From Bacteroidota bacterium (GTDB lineage Bacteria > Bacteroidota > Bacteroidia > Flavobacteriales > Flavobacteriaceae): DNA of 19,278 nt. The notes under the pieces were generated by a model, which saw nothing but the letters and a program-made list of their open reading frames with translations, did not search any database and was not told the DNA's origin. The position numbers were made by a program, and so were the translations under genes. Of this stretch, positions 9,368 to 16,628 are shown one piece after another. Each line of letters starts with the position of its first letter. The stretch's first letter is position 1. Location: positions 5,288 through 24,565 of the forward strand of contig JADWMI010000007.1 in NCBI GenBank assembly GCA_015767395.1. The letters are read 5' to 3'.

Positions 9368-9386
9368 AATTTTATTTATAAAAGTG

Positions 9387-9394
9387 CAAATGTA
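9387..9394 (-). promoter_or_regulatory. Candidate -7 element for the helicase gene
   Basis: CAAATGTA on the plus strand reads TACATTTG on the minus strand, an exact TAnnTTTG match, 19 nt upstream of the helicase ATG. A TTG at 9420-9418 could serve as the -33 element, but the 23-nt spacing is longer than usual. Confidence 0.45.
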
Positions 9395-9462
9395 CGTTTA
9401 TTTAAATGTCTATAGAACAACAACTTTCAATAATCTAAACGAACAATATTTAATGGAATTTA

Positions 9463-9498
9463 AAACAAAAAAAAAGCTACTTAAAAAAAGTAGCTTTT
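9463..9498 (-). terminator. Intrinsic terminator after the cold-shock gene
   Basis: Perfect 11-bp stem: AAAAGCTACTT at 9472-9482 with AAGTAGCTTTT at 9488-9498, 5-nt A/T loop. On the minus strand it continues into a T-rich stretch (9475-9467). It lies about 20 nt past the cold-shock stop and upstream of the helicase promoter candidate. Confidence 0.9.
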
Positions 9499-9517
9499 CT
9501 ATATTAATTTTAAAAAA

Positions 9518-9958
9518 TTAAATCTTTTTAACTCTAACAGCATTCATTCCTTTTAAACCTCTTTCAAGTTCAAAAGTAACTTTATCATTTTCAGCCACTT
9601 CATCAATTAAACCACTTACGTGTACAAAATGTTTTTCTTGAGAAACACTATCAATAATAAACCCAAACCCTTTTGAAGTGTCAAAAAAGGAAACTTTTCC
9701 TTGTCTTGCAACTTCTTCTACACCTACTCTATCTTCTTTTTTAGGAATTCCAATTTCAATAGTGGATGCATCAACTTTAATTTTTTTATCTGGATCTGGT
9801 GGCGTATCTGTAAGTTGTCCAAATTCATCAACATATACAAACATACTATCTTGAGCAGTAGATTTACGCTCTTCTTTTCTAAGTAGTTTGTCTTTTTTCT
9901 TCTTTAAACGCTTTTTTTCTCTTTCTTTTTTACCAAAGGTTTCTTGTGATCCAGCCAT
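9518..9958 (-). CDS. Cold-shock-domain protein with lysine-rich N-terminal extension
   Basis: Nucleic-acid-binding protein, 146 aa. The cold-shock OB fold occupies residues ~85-146: GKVSFFDTSKGFGFI contains RNP1 (KGFGFI, 96-101) and HFVHVS (110-115) is RNP2, ending VRVKKI. Residues 1-32 are strongly basic (KKEREKKRLKKKKDKLLRKEERK) and probably add non-specific RNA affinity; residues 33-80 form an acidic, proline-containing linker. Canonical CspA proteins are about 70 aa, so half of this one is extension. It is followed by a DEAD-box helicase on the same strand, a pairing that suggests joint action on RNA structure at low temperature (inference). There is no exact promoter match close to the ATG; -7-like CAAAnnTA boxes appear at 10115-10122 and 10135-10142, which would imply a long leader. 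Confidence 0.92.
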   Translation of the reverse strand: MAGSQETFGKKEREKKRLKKKKDKLLRKEERKSTAQDSMFVYVDEFGQLTDTPPDPDKKIKVDASTIEIGIPKKEDRVGVEEVARQGKVSFFDTSKGFGFIIDSVSQEKHFVHVSGLIDEVAENDKVTFELERGLKGMNAVRVKKI

Positions 9959-10301
9959 TAATTATTAAAGTTAATTTTTAAATGTTAATCTGTTATTTCC
10001 TAAACAGTTAAGGTTGTAATTTTTTAAGATAAACTATTATTATTTTATTACAATTTTAAAAATTGCAGTAAAAAAATTATTCATTTGTAGAAATAACTAG
10101 TTTACAGCTTCTTACAAAACTACCAAAACTTTTGCAAATATATAATTTCCTTTTTAATTGTAATCACTCTTAGTCGTAAATTAATTGCTTTAAACCTTAC
10201 AAAATTTCATGCTCCATATTTCTCAGCTTCCAAACAAACTAATTAAGTGCTTTATTATCAGGCTATTAAATAGTTGCGGCTGTTTTTATTTGTAATGAAA
10301 A
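9959..10301. other. 343-nt intergenic region: leader of the cold-shock gene and tail of the pxp operon
   Basis: No gene is seen. Near the cold-shock ATG there is a small hairpin, CTGTT 9990-9994 with AACAG 10003-10007, flanked by TTAA on each side. Two matches to the minus-strand -7 element lie at 10115-10122 and 10135-10142; if used, the cold-shock mRNA would have a leader of roughly 150-170 nt. A copy of the dispersed GTTGCGGCTGTTTT motif lies at 10273-10286, just past the pxpC stop. No strong terminator was found for the pxp operon. Confidence 0.5.
10273..10286 (+). repeat. Dispersed 14-mer GTTGCGGCTGTTTT, copy 1
   Basis: Exactly the same 14 bases occur at 16371-16384, and an 11-base core (ACAGCCGCAAC) occurs inverted at 17686-17696. 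All copies are intergenic or at an ORF end, and are GC-richer than their surroundings. Confidence 0.55.
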
Positions 10302-11153
10302 TTATATTGAGACTAACACAAAGTTAATTTTATCACTTGCTTTTTTCTGAGCCAAAATTGCAATTGATTTTCCTGTTAATTGAAAAACTCTTGGGTAACC
10401 TCCTGTTGTTTGAGCATCATTCATTAAAACAATTAATTGCCCCGATGGAACCAATTGAACTGTTCCTGGTAGTACTGAACTAGTAATAATTGATTTATCA
10501 TGTGCAACAACAACTTCCTCTAACCTATACCCCATTCTATTGATATGATTGGAAACTGTAAGTTTTGTTGAAATTAATTTTTCTTTTTCTTCATTTGAAA
10601 ACAACTCAAATTCAGGTCCTTTATAAACTTCAAGTATGGATGTTTCATAAAATTGCTTTTTATTGTTCAGAATGCCATTCTGTTCAATTATTTTTTCATT
10701 ATTCGGCTTAAATAAAACTTTATCGTTTTTTAATAAAATACTCTTTAAAGTAATTCCGCCATAAAAAGATTTACTTTTTAAAACTGTTGGTGTTTGAAAA
10801 CCATCTACTACTGCTAAATAACATCTCACTCCTTTTATTAGTGCTCCAAACGAAAGAATATCCCCAGCACAAACAGTATATATTTTATAATTTTGAATTG
10901 ATTCTTGATTGAGTTTTGGAGAAATTTCAGCTCCTGTCAATACAATTTTTGTTGAAGCTGTAAACTCCAATTTTGGTCCGAGCATCGTTATTTCCATAAC
11001 CGCATCATTCTTATGATTGTTTAACAATGCATTTCCAAATCCTGCTGAAATAGCATCCATAGCTCCACTTACGGGGACTCCATAACTCCTGTAACCAAAT
11101 CGTCCTAAATCTTGAATAGATGTATACAAGCCTTGGTGGATAACGCTAATCAT
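10302..11153 (-). CDS. pxpC: 5-oxoprolinase subunit C
   Basis: Part of the prokaryotic 5-oxoprolinase PxpABC, which hydrolyses 5-oxo-L-proline to L-glutamate with ATP in the cytoplasm. Family signatures: the N-terminal GLYTSIQDLGRFGYRSYGVPVSGAMD block, the GP-x-LEF segment (GPKLEFTAS), GYPRVFQL and the closing lysine-rich AQKKASDKINF. I start it at ATG 11153 (MISVIHQG), which matches the usual family N-terminus and overlaps the pxpB stop by 8 bp; an in-frame ATG at 11177 would add eight residues and a longer overlap. Older names are KipA/YbgK and 'biotin-dependent carboxyltransferase'; it is not a carboxylase by this context. Last gene of the operon. Confidence 0.93.
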   Translation of the reverse strand: MISVIHQGLYTSIQDLGRFGYRSYGVPVSGAMDAISAGFGNALLNNHKNDAVMEITMLGPKLEFTASTKIVLTGAEISPKLNQESIQNYKIYTVCAGDILSFGALIKGVRCYLAVVDGFQTPTVLKSKSFYGGITLKSILLKNDKVLFKPNNEKIIEQNGILNNKKQFYETSILEVYKGPEFELFSNEEKEKLISTKLTVSNHINRMGYRLEEVVVAHDKSIITSSVLPGTVQLVPSGQLIVLMNDAQTTGGYPRVFQLTGKSIAILAQKKASDKINFVLVSI

Positions 11154-11880
11154 AAAGCACAATCTTTTTAGGTTCATACAAGTTTTGCTCGCAGGTCTCC
11201 TTTATGCTATAAAATTCCTCTTTTAAAATCGGAATAAATTTGACTTCATCAGCAGGATTTATAAAACAAGGTATTTCATTATTCACTTCAAACAAAGTTA
11301 TTGGGGTTTTACCAATAATATGCCAACCTCCGGGTGATGTTTGCGGGTATATACCCGTTTGATTTCCGCCTATTCCAACCGAACCTTTTAACACTTCCAT
11401 TCTTGGAACTAGCATTCTTGGAAAATTTAATTTTTCAGTCAGCCCTCCCAAATATAAAAATCCTGGTAAAAAACCAATTCCATAAACGGTATAATTAACG
11501 GCAGCGTGCATTGCAACAATTTCATCAATACTTACTTTTTTATCAACAGACATTAAGTTTAAATCAATTCCAAATTCTTGATCATAACAAACTGGTATTT
11601 CCCAAAGAGTTCTTTTCGATGGTTTTACAACAACATCTTCTTTATAAATCTTTTTAATTTTATTTGTGAAAGCTGTAAAGTCAGTTAATTCAACATCATA
11701 AACTACTAATAATGAATTGTATACAAAACTGCATTCAATCACTTCTTTATACTTTCCTATTTCAATTTTAGAAACAAAAAATCGAATATCATTTAATATT
11801 TCTCTTGATATTTCATGTGGCCATTCAATCAAAATAGCTGAAGTCCCAAGTGGTTTATATATAAGCTGAAATTTACTCAA
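11146..11880 (-). CDS. pxpB: 5-oxoprolinase subunit B
   Basis: Second subunit of the ATP-dependent 5-oxoprolinase; the KipI/YbgJ family, which forms a complex with PxpC. 244 aa, the usual size. Diagnostic segments: IGFLPGFLYLGGL, PRMEVLKGSVGIGGNQTGIYP and SPGGWHIIGKTPITLF, which form the cyclophilin-like C-terminal domain. Starts 15 nt after the pxpA stop and overlaps pxpC, so translational coupling is likely. In Bacillus subtilis the homologue also inhibits the sporulation kinase KinA, which does not apply here. Confidence 0.94.
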   Translation of the reverse strand: MSKFQLIYKPLGTSAILIEWPHEISREILNDIRFFVSKIEIGKYKEVIECSFVYNSLLVVYDVELTDFTAFTNKIKKIYKEDVVVKPSKRTLWEIPVCYDQEFGIDLNLMSVDKKVSIDEIVAMHAAVNYTVYGIGFLPGFLYLGGLTEKLNFPRMLVPRMEVLKGSVGIGGNQTGIYPQTSPGGWHIIGKTPITLFEVNNEIPCFINPADEVKFIPILKEEFYSIKETCEQNLYEPKKIVLYD

Positions 11881-11895
11881 ATTTGTTTTTTATTA

Positions 11896-12603
11896 TTATT
11901 CTTGATGTAATTTTCTTACAATTTCTATTGCATTTTCAGTATCAGAATGAACACAAAAGGTACTTGCTTTTATAAACACCTTTTTTCCTGAAATAGTTGT
12001 CACTCTTTCAGTATTTATCATTTCCAAAATTCGTACTTCAATAATCTCTACATCGGTAATGACCGCTTCTTTTTCATTACGCGCTACCAAACTTAAATCA
12101 TCATTGTAATTTCTGTCTGCAAAAGCCTCATATACAATTGAAAACCCATTTTCCAAAGCACAAATCTCAATTTCAGAATTAAAAGGAACAAACAATTTTA
12201 CATGATTTTTATAAGGCAAAATGGCATTTAGAAAATGTAACGCTAAATCCTTGTTTTTAGAAACATCATTATACAATGCTCCATGAGGCTTTATATGGGA
12301 CAAACTTCCACCTTGTTCAATTACTATTTTGTTTAACAAATTGATTTGCTTTTGAATGGTTTTAGCCAATTCAGAAGGGTCAATAATCATTGTTTTTCTT
12401 CCAAAATTTTCAATATCGGGATATGAAGGATGTGCGCCTATATTTACTTCATGTTTCAAAGCCAACTTGACAACCTTTTCCATCAATTTTTTATTTCCAG
12501 CATGACCACCACAGGCAATATTACACGATTGAATATATGGCATTAACACCATTTCATTGTTAACACCTTCACCCACATCACAATTAATATTTAACCGATT
12601 CAT
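11896..12603 (-). CDS. pxpA: 5-oxoprolinase subunit A (LamB/YcsF family)
   Basis: Divergent TIM-barrel subunit of 5-oxoprolinase, 235 aa. Signatures: LNINCDVGEG at 4-13, SCNIACGGHAGNKKLM at 26-41, IGAHPSYPD-x-x-x-FGR at 55-69, HIKPHGALYND at 103-113 and FCVHSDTENA near the C-terminus. Compared with the usual ~250 aa the loop after CDVGEG is shortened by about ten residues, but all conserved Asp/His/Glu positions I can recognise are kept. Preceded by only 2 nt by the transporter gene, so the order transporter-pxpA-pxpB-pxpC forms one transcription unit. Confidence 0.95.
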   Translation of the reverse strand: MNRLNINCDVGEGVNNEMVLMPYIQSCNIACGGHAGNKKLMEKVVKLALKHEVNIGAHPSYPDIENFGRKTMIIDPSELAKTIQKQINLLNKIVIEQGGSLSHIKPHGALYNDVSKNKDLALHFLNAILPYKNHVKLFVPFNSEIEICALENGFSIVYEAFADRNYNDDLSLVARNEKEAVITDVEIIEVRILEMINTERVTTISGKKVFIKASTFCVHSDTENAIEIVRKLHQE

Positions 12604-12605
12604 AT

Positions 12606-13808
12606 TTATAACAATTCAAACACTTTTAAAATACTTTTAAGACCTAAAACAATGGTTATTAAAATAATAATTATTGAAATAATGTTTTGATAAAGCTTGT
12701 TTTTATAAACACCTAACACATTGGTTTTGTTTACAATCCACAATAAAAATAGCGCTATAAATGGGAGTAAAACCCCATTGGCAATTTGCGCAAATTTTAT
12801 AATTTCAATTGGATTAATTTTAAGTGATGAAAATGAAATACCCATAACCAGTATTACAATCCATACTATTCGGAATTTGGTGTTTTTTAAATCTGCCTGC
12901 CAACCAAAACAACTGTTTGCAACATACGAAGCTGCTAAAGGAGCTGTAATTGCTGAAGTAATTCCGGCTGCAAACATCCCAATCCCCAAAAAATACTTTG
13001 CGAAATCTCCATACAAAGGTTCTAAACCTTTTGCCAAATCTAATGCATTTTCAACTTCATTCCCATGAATAGCAGTAGCCGCAATTATAACCGCCATGGA
13101 CACAAACCCACCTAATAATATTGAAATAAAAGTATCTCTTCTCGCAAATTTCAAGTCACTTTTATCTTTCCACTTTTCTTTTACTAAAGAGGCATGTAAA
13201 AATAAATTATATGGTACTACTGTCGTACCAATTAATCCAATAATTGTTAGTAAACTTCCATCCGGAAACGATGGCGTAAACATTCCCTTTAAAACTAAAT
13301 CAATGGAAGGTTTTGTAATAATTGCAGTTAATAAAAATGAAACGCTCATAATTATAACCAAAACAACTAAACTGCGCTCTAATATTTTATAATTTCCAAT
13401 GAACAATACACAAAAAGCCACAATTCCTATCAAAATAGGATATAGAAAAAATAAAGAGTTTCCTAACACAGCCGAAATACCTAATGAAGCACCGCTAATA
13501 TTACCTGCTTCGTAAGCAGCGTTTCCAATTACTATGGCTGAAAAAATTAACAAAACTGCCATTTTTCTTATAATTGGGTATTTTATTTGAGACTTAATTA
13601 CTTCAGCCAATCCTTTTTGAGTAATTATTCCTACTCTAGCGGCCATTTCCTGTAAAACAATCGTTCCTATAGTAGACAATGTCATTGCCCAAAGTAAGGC
13701 ATATCCGAATTGAACGCCTGCTAAAGTGCAAAGCGTAACAGTTCCTGGACCAATAAATGCCGCTGCGACTAGAGCACCCGGACCAATATTTTTAAACCAT
13801 TTAAACAT
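12606..13808 (-). CDS. Nramp-fold transporter lacking the canonical metal site; candidate 5-oxoproline importer
   Basis: Polytopic membrane protein, 400 aa, about eleven hydrophobic helices, clearly related to the Nramp/SLC11 family (GALVAAAFIGPGTVT at the N-terminus, EMAARVG at 54-60, VVPYNLFLHASLV at 197-209). The metal ligands are changed. The helix-1 D-P-G-N motif reads G20-P-G-T23, and the helix-6 M-P-H motif reads V198-P-Y200. Without the Asp, Asn and Met ligands, Mn2+ or Fe2+ transport of the usual kind is unlikely. It is the first gene of the pxp operon with 2 nt to pxpA, and in Bacillus subtilis an Nramp-like gene (ycsG) also sits beside the pxpA homologue. I infer that it imports the pathway substrate, 5-oxoproline, or a close organic acid; this is not shown by the sequence itself. 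Confidence 0.85.
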   Translation of the reverse strand: MFKWFKNIGPGALVAAAFIGPGTVTLCTLAGVQFGYALLWAMTLSTIGTIVLQEMAARVGIITQKGLAEVIKSQIKYPIIRKMAVLLIFSAIVIGNAAYEAGNISGASLGISAVLGNSLFFLYPILIGIVAFCVLFIGNYKILERSLVVLVIIMSVSFLLTAIITKPSIDLVLKGMFTPSFPDGSLLTIIGLIGTTVVPYNLFLHASLVKEKWKDKSDLKFARRDTFISILLGGFVSMAVIIAATAIHGNEVENALDLAKGLEPLYGDFAKYFLGIGMFAAGITSAITAPLAASYVANSCFGWQADLKNTKFRIVWIVILVMGISFSSLKINPIEIIKFAQIANGVLLPFIALFLLWIVNKTNVLGVYKNKLYQNIISIIIILITIVLGLKSILKVFELL

Positions 13809-13838
13809 TTAATAAAAATTCACGCATTATTCTAATTT

Positions 13839-13846
13839 CAAAAGTA
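13839..13846 (-). promoter_or_regulatory. Candidate -7 element of the transporter-pxpABC operon
   Basis: CAAAAGTA reads TACTTTTG on the minus strand, an exact TAnnTTTG match, 30 nt upstream of the transporter ATG. The nearest TTG at the -33 side (13873-13871) is 24 nt away, a little too far, so the call is tentative. Confidence 0.4.
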
Positions 13847-13979
13847 GCACTTTAAATGAAATTATTAAGTCAACAATATAGAATTCGTTTTTAACATATT
13901 TGTATATCTTTAATTAAATAGCTAATTTGTACTATTATTTTTTGAATATTTAATTAATTTTAACTAACCTTTTATAATT

Positions 13980-14411
13980 ATGTCAAAATCAGTTAACCAA
14001 CCAGCTACCACATTTTGGATTATTAGTGTAATTGCATTACTCTGGAACTTAGCAGGCGTATATGCATATTTAAGTCAAGCTTATATGTCTACAGAAGTGA
14101 TCGCAACCTTATCTGAGCCAGAACAAATGTATTATAACAATGTTGCTGCTTGGGCAACGGCTTCATTCGCAACATCTGTTTTTGCCGGGACTCTTGGAGG
14201 TTTAACACTTTTGTTTCGAAAAAAAATAGCCTATACTCTATTATTTATATCACTTATTGCTGTTTTAATCCAAGCAACTTATAATTTCTTTATTCAGGAG
14301 TTTATGCCTGTTGAAAATGTTCAAATGATTTGGTCACTCGTAATTATTCTTATTGCGGTTTTTCTTGTTTGGTTTTCAAACAATGCAAAAAATAAAGGAA
14401 TACTTTCCTAA
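13980..14411 (+). CDS. Small membrane protein with four predicted helices, function unknown
   Basis: 143 aa. Hydrophobic segments at about 13-31, 57-79, 83-104 and 115-132, separated by a short acidic loop (TLSEPEQMYYNN, 43-54) and an RKK turn at 80-82; the tail is polar (NNAKNKG). I recall similar conserved proteins in marine flavobacteria, sometimes labelled as sugar transporters without evidence, so I give no function. It stands alone: divergent from the pxp operon and closed by a strong terminator. A TTTG (13899-13902) lies 20 nt before TAATTTG (13923-13929), which is one base short of the -7 consensus. Confidence 0.82.
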   Translation: MSKSVNQPATTFWIISVIALLWNLAGVYAYLSQAYMSTEVIATLSEPEQMYYNNVAAWATASFATSVFAGTLGGLTLLFRKKIAYTLLFISLIAVLIQATYNFFIQEFMPVENVQMIWSLVIILIAVFLVWFSNNAKNKGILS

Positions 14412-14430
14412 CTCATTTTGAGATTTCTTT

Positions 14431-14462
14431 AAAACCTGAATATTTTTATTCAGGTTTTTTTT
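14431..14462 (+). terminator. Intrinsic terminator
   Basis: Perfect 12-bp stem AAAACCTGAATA (14431-14442) with TATTCAGGTTTT (14447-14458), loop TTTT, followed by more T residues to 14462. It lies 19 nt after the stop of the small membrane protein gene. Confidence 0.95.
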
Positions 14463-14490
14463 AGTCCTTTTTTTTACTCAAAAACCATAA

Positions 14491-14507
14491 TAACTTTGTT
14501 ACTTTTG
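14491..14507 (+). promoter_or_regulatory. Two adjacent -7 elements upstream of the glycosyltransferase
   Basis: TAACTTTG at 14491-14498 and TACTTTTG at 14500-14507 both match TAnnTTTG exactly. Either would give a very short leader before ATG 14514; the first fits better. No good -33 TTTG was seen at the proper distance. Confidence 0.5.
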
Positions 14508-14513
14508 AATTAA

Positions 14514-15749
14514 ATGAAAAATATTCTTATCATTGGGTTTGTTTGGCCAGAACCAAACACTACAGCAGCAGGAAGCAGAATGCTTCAACTTATTGAATTA
14601 TTTCAAAAAGAAGGTTATGCTATTACGTTTGCTTGTACCGCTACTAAAACAATCAATTCATTTAAATTAGAAACATTAAACATTCAAACATTTGAAATTG
14701 AATTAAATAGCCCGACTTTTGATACACTTATTAAAAAAATAAATCCTGCAATAGTAATGTTCGACAGATATTTAACTGAAGAACAATTTGGTTGGAGGGT
14801 TTCTGAAAACTGCCCAAACGCATTAAAAATATTAGATACTGAAGACTTGCACTTTTTAAGAAATGCACGTCAACTTGCACATAAAAGCAATACTGAAGTC
14901 TCATTAAATTTATTAATTAATGATATTACAAAACGGGAAATAGCAAGTATCTATAGATGTGATTTGACATTAATTATCTCAAAATTTGAACTTAAATTAC
15001 TCAAAAAAACATTTAATATAGATAAAAACTTATTGGCATATGTTCCCTTTTTATTAGATAAAATAGATTCCGAAAAATTTCAAAAGTATCCTTCATTTAT
15101 AAATCGAAATCATTTTATTACCATGGGAAATTTTAGACATGAACCCAATTGGAATGCTGTCCAGTACTTAAAATCTACCATTTGGCCGTTAATTAGACAA
15201 AAATTACCTAGAGCTGAAATGCATATTTATGGAGCTTATGTAACTGAAAAAGTTTTACAATTAAACAATCCTAAAGAAGGATTTTTAATAAAAGGATGGG
15301 CTGATAATGCAGAAATAACTTTTACAAACGCCAGAGTTTGCTTAGCACCTTTACAATTTGGCGCCGGCCTAAAAGGCAAACTTATTGATGCTATGTTATT
15401 TGGTGCTCCATGCGTTACAAGTAGTATTGGAGCTGAATCCATGCATAAAAAACTACCTTGGAATGGTTTTATTTGTGACAATCCAGAAGTGTTTGCATCA
15501 AAATCGATTGAACTGTATACCAACCAAAATATTTGGAAGAAATCTCAAAAAAACGGCGTTGAAATTCTTAATAAATGCTATAATAAGAAGAAGCATGGTA
15601 AAAAGTTAATTGAAAAAATAAATCATATTACTATAGATTTACAGAAACATCGGTTACATAATTTTATAGGAGCTGTTTTAGAGCATCACCTATTAAAAAG
15701 CACTAAATACATGTCGAAATGGATTGAAGAAAAGAATAAAAAGGCTTAA
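14514..15749 (+). CDS. GT-B fold glycosyltransferase (GT4-like)
   Basis: 411 aa, cytoplasmic or membrane-associated sugar transferase. The N-terminal Rossmann half begins KNILIIGFVWPEPNTTAAGSRMLQLIELF (residues 2-30), a typical opening for GT4 enzymes. The C-terminal half carries the donor-binding region: ITMGNFRHEPNWNAVQYL at 202-219, HIYGAY at 237-242, FLIKGWADN at 257-265, then GAGLKGKLIDAMLFGAPCVTSSIGAES at 283-309, the Glyco_trans_1 pattern. The donor and acceptor are not predictable. No other polysaccharide genes are nearby, so it is an isolated transferase. The last ~60 residues are basic and helical (KKHGKKLIEKINHI). Confidence 0.87.
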   Translation: MKNILIIGFVWPEPNTTAAGSRMLQLIELFQKEGYAITFACTATKTINSFKLETLNIQTFEIELNSPTFDTLIKKINPAIVMFDRYLTEEQFGWRVSENCPNALKILDTEDLHFLRNARQLAHKSNTEVSLNLLINDITKREIASIYRCDLTLIISKFELKLLKKTFNIDKNLLAYVPFLLDKIDSEKFQKYPSFINRNHFITMGNFRHEPNWNAVQYLKSTIWPLIRQKLPRAEMHIYGAYVTEKVLQLNNPKEGFLIKGWADNAEITFTNARVCLAPLQFGAGLKGKLIDAMLFGAPCVTSSIGAESMHKKLPWNGFICDNPEVFASKSIELYTNQNIWKKSQKNGVEILNKCYNKKKHGKKLIEKINHITIDLQKHRLHNFIGAVLEHHLLKSTKYMSKWIEEKNKKA

Positions 15750-15762
15750 TTTTTTTTTGGAT

Positions 15763-16161
15763 TTAAGTGAATATTTCAATTATTTCAGATGGAATTCTAG
15801 CGGGTTTCATTGATTTTTTATCGAGTAAACACCATATTGTTACTGCTTTTGCCAGTATTTTTCCATTATTTTTTATTTCAACCATTCGCTCAGACTTTAC
15901 TCCTGCCGTATTTTCAATCCAAGTATTAATTGTGATTTTATCATTTAATTTTGCCGAAGCCAAATAATCGATCTCGTGGCGTAAAACAACCCATACATAG
16001 GTGTCATTTATTTCGGTTGTACTCAAAAAATCCCAATGTTTTTCAGCTGCATCCAGCACCCAATGAACATAAATTACATTGTTAACATGGTTTAAGTGAT
16101 CAATGTCTTTTTCTGTAACTATAAAATCAAATTCGAAGCTCTTTTTCATTCTTAAATTCAT
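15763..16161 (-). CDS. Hotdog-fold acyl-CoA thioesterase (4HBT/YbgC type)
   Basis: Small hotdog-fold enzyme, 132 aa, expected to hydrolyse acyl-CoA or acyl-carrier thioesters. The catalytic segment reads VTEKDIDHLNHVNNVIYVHWV (15-35), with Asp21 at the position of the catalytic acid and the conserved HVNN. The central strand VWVVLRHEIDYLASAKLNDKITINTWIE and the VTIWCLLD strand are typical. Either ATG 16161 or ATG 16149 (MKKSFEFDF) could be used; the second matches family starts better. It converges on the glycosyltransferase with 13 nt between stops and no clear terminator. Confidence 0.87.
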   Translation of the reverse strand: MNLRMKKSFEFDFIVTEKDIDHLNHVNNVIYVHWVLDAAEKHWDFLSTTEINDTYVWVVLRHEIDYLASAKLNDKITINTWIENTAGVKSERMVEIKNNGKILAKAVTIWCLLDKKSMKPARIPSEIIEIFT

Positions 16162-16261
16162 AAAATTATTGGTCTAAAGGTATGATATTTCATAAAAAAT
16201 AAAAAAAAATTGGTTTTATTAATCTTATATTCTAAATTTACAGTACCTAAAAAAAGTTCAG

Positions 16262-16306
16262 AAATAAAAAATCATCTAACCATATCTAAATACGGTTAAA
16301 TGATTT
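16262..16306 (-). terminator. Minus-strand terminator at the left border of the repeat array
   Basis: Thirteen-bp stem, arms 16269-16281 and 16294-16306 (AAATCATCTAACC / GGTTAAATGATTT). The one imperfect pair is C-A on the plus strand but U-G on the minus strand, so only the minus-strand RNA is fully paired. There it runs into a T-rich tract (16271-16262). It would end transcripts coming leftward through the array. Confidence 0.65.
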
Positions 16307-16397
16307 ACAGTCGTGATGACTTGGCTATTAAAAGAATTATCGTGGGGACGACAGTTTTTTTTTCAGGATTGTTGCGGCTGTTTTACATATAAAAACA
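16307..16397. other. Array-proximal segment with a GGGG-loop hairpin and motif copy
   Basis: TCGTGGGGACGA at 16340-16351 forms a 4-bp hairpin with loop GGGG, the same design as the array hairpins but with different pairing bases. A T-run follows (16355-16363). GTTGCGGCTGTTTT at 16371-16384 is copy 2 of the dispersed 14-mer. CTGTTTT 16378-16384 can pair with AAAACAG 16392-16398. This may be the remnant of a fourth unit. Confidence 0.5.
16371..16384 (+). repeat. Dispersed 14-mer GTTGCGGCTGTTTT, copy 2
   Basis: Exactly identical to 10273-10286; the 11-base core recurs inverted at 17686-17696. Confidence 0.55.
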
Positions 16398-16628
16398 GTT
16401 GACAAAACAGTTGTAAATATAAGGTCTTAAGAAAAATACTACCGTTGTGGGGACGACGCTTATTAAGAAATTATTACAACTGTTTTTTTTGTTTTATGGA
16501 CAACAATTTTCTCTACATTTAATGGTTATTTCAAATATTATTAAGCACTACAAGCTCACCTTTATTCATTTTGTAAATTCAAATTACTGTATAACTGTAT
16601 TCACATAAATTTGTTTAATTTTCTAATA
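16398..16628. repeat. Tandem structured repeat, unit A
   Basis: First of three degenerate copies. GTTGA opens the unit at 16398. Stem P1 is AAACAGTTGTAA 16405-16416 with TTACAACTGTTT 16474-16485. The inner hairpin P2 is GTTGT-GGGG-ACGAC at 16444-16457, with one T-G wobble. The second hairpin P3 (around 16490-16506) has decayed to an ATGGAC loop, and the closing TCAAC has become TCTAC, so this copy is the most eroded. The AT-rich linker ends with TATTCACATAAATT, shared with unit C. No open reading frame is conserved between units. Confidence 0.75.

Noticed and set aside
12721..13392. Two plus-strand frames inside the transporter gene
   Set aside because: Antisense shadows of a membrane-protein gene with clear Nramp-family motifs on the minus strand.
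15236..15523. Minus-strand frame of 95 aa inside the glycosyltransferase
   Set aside because: Shadow frame across the conserved donor-binding region of the plus-strand gene.
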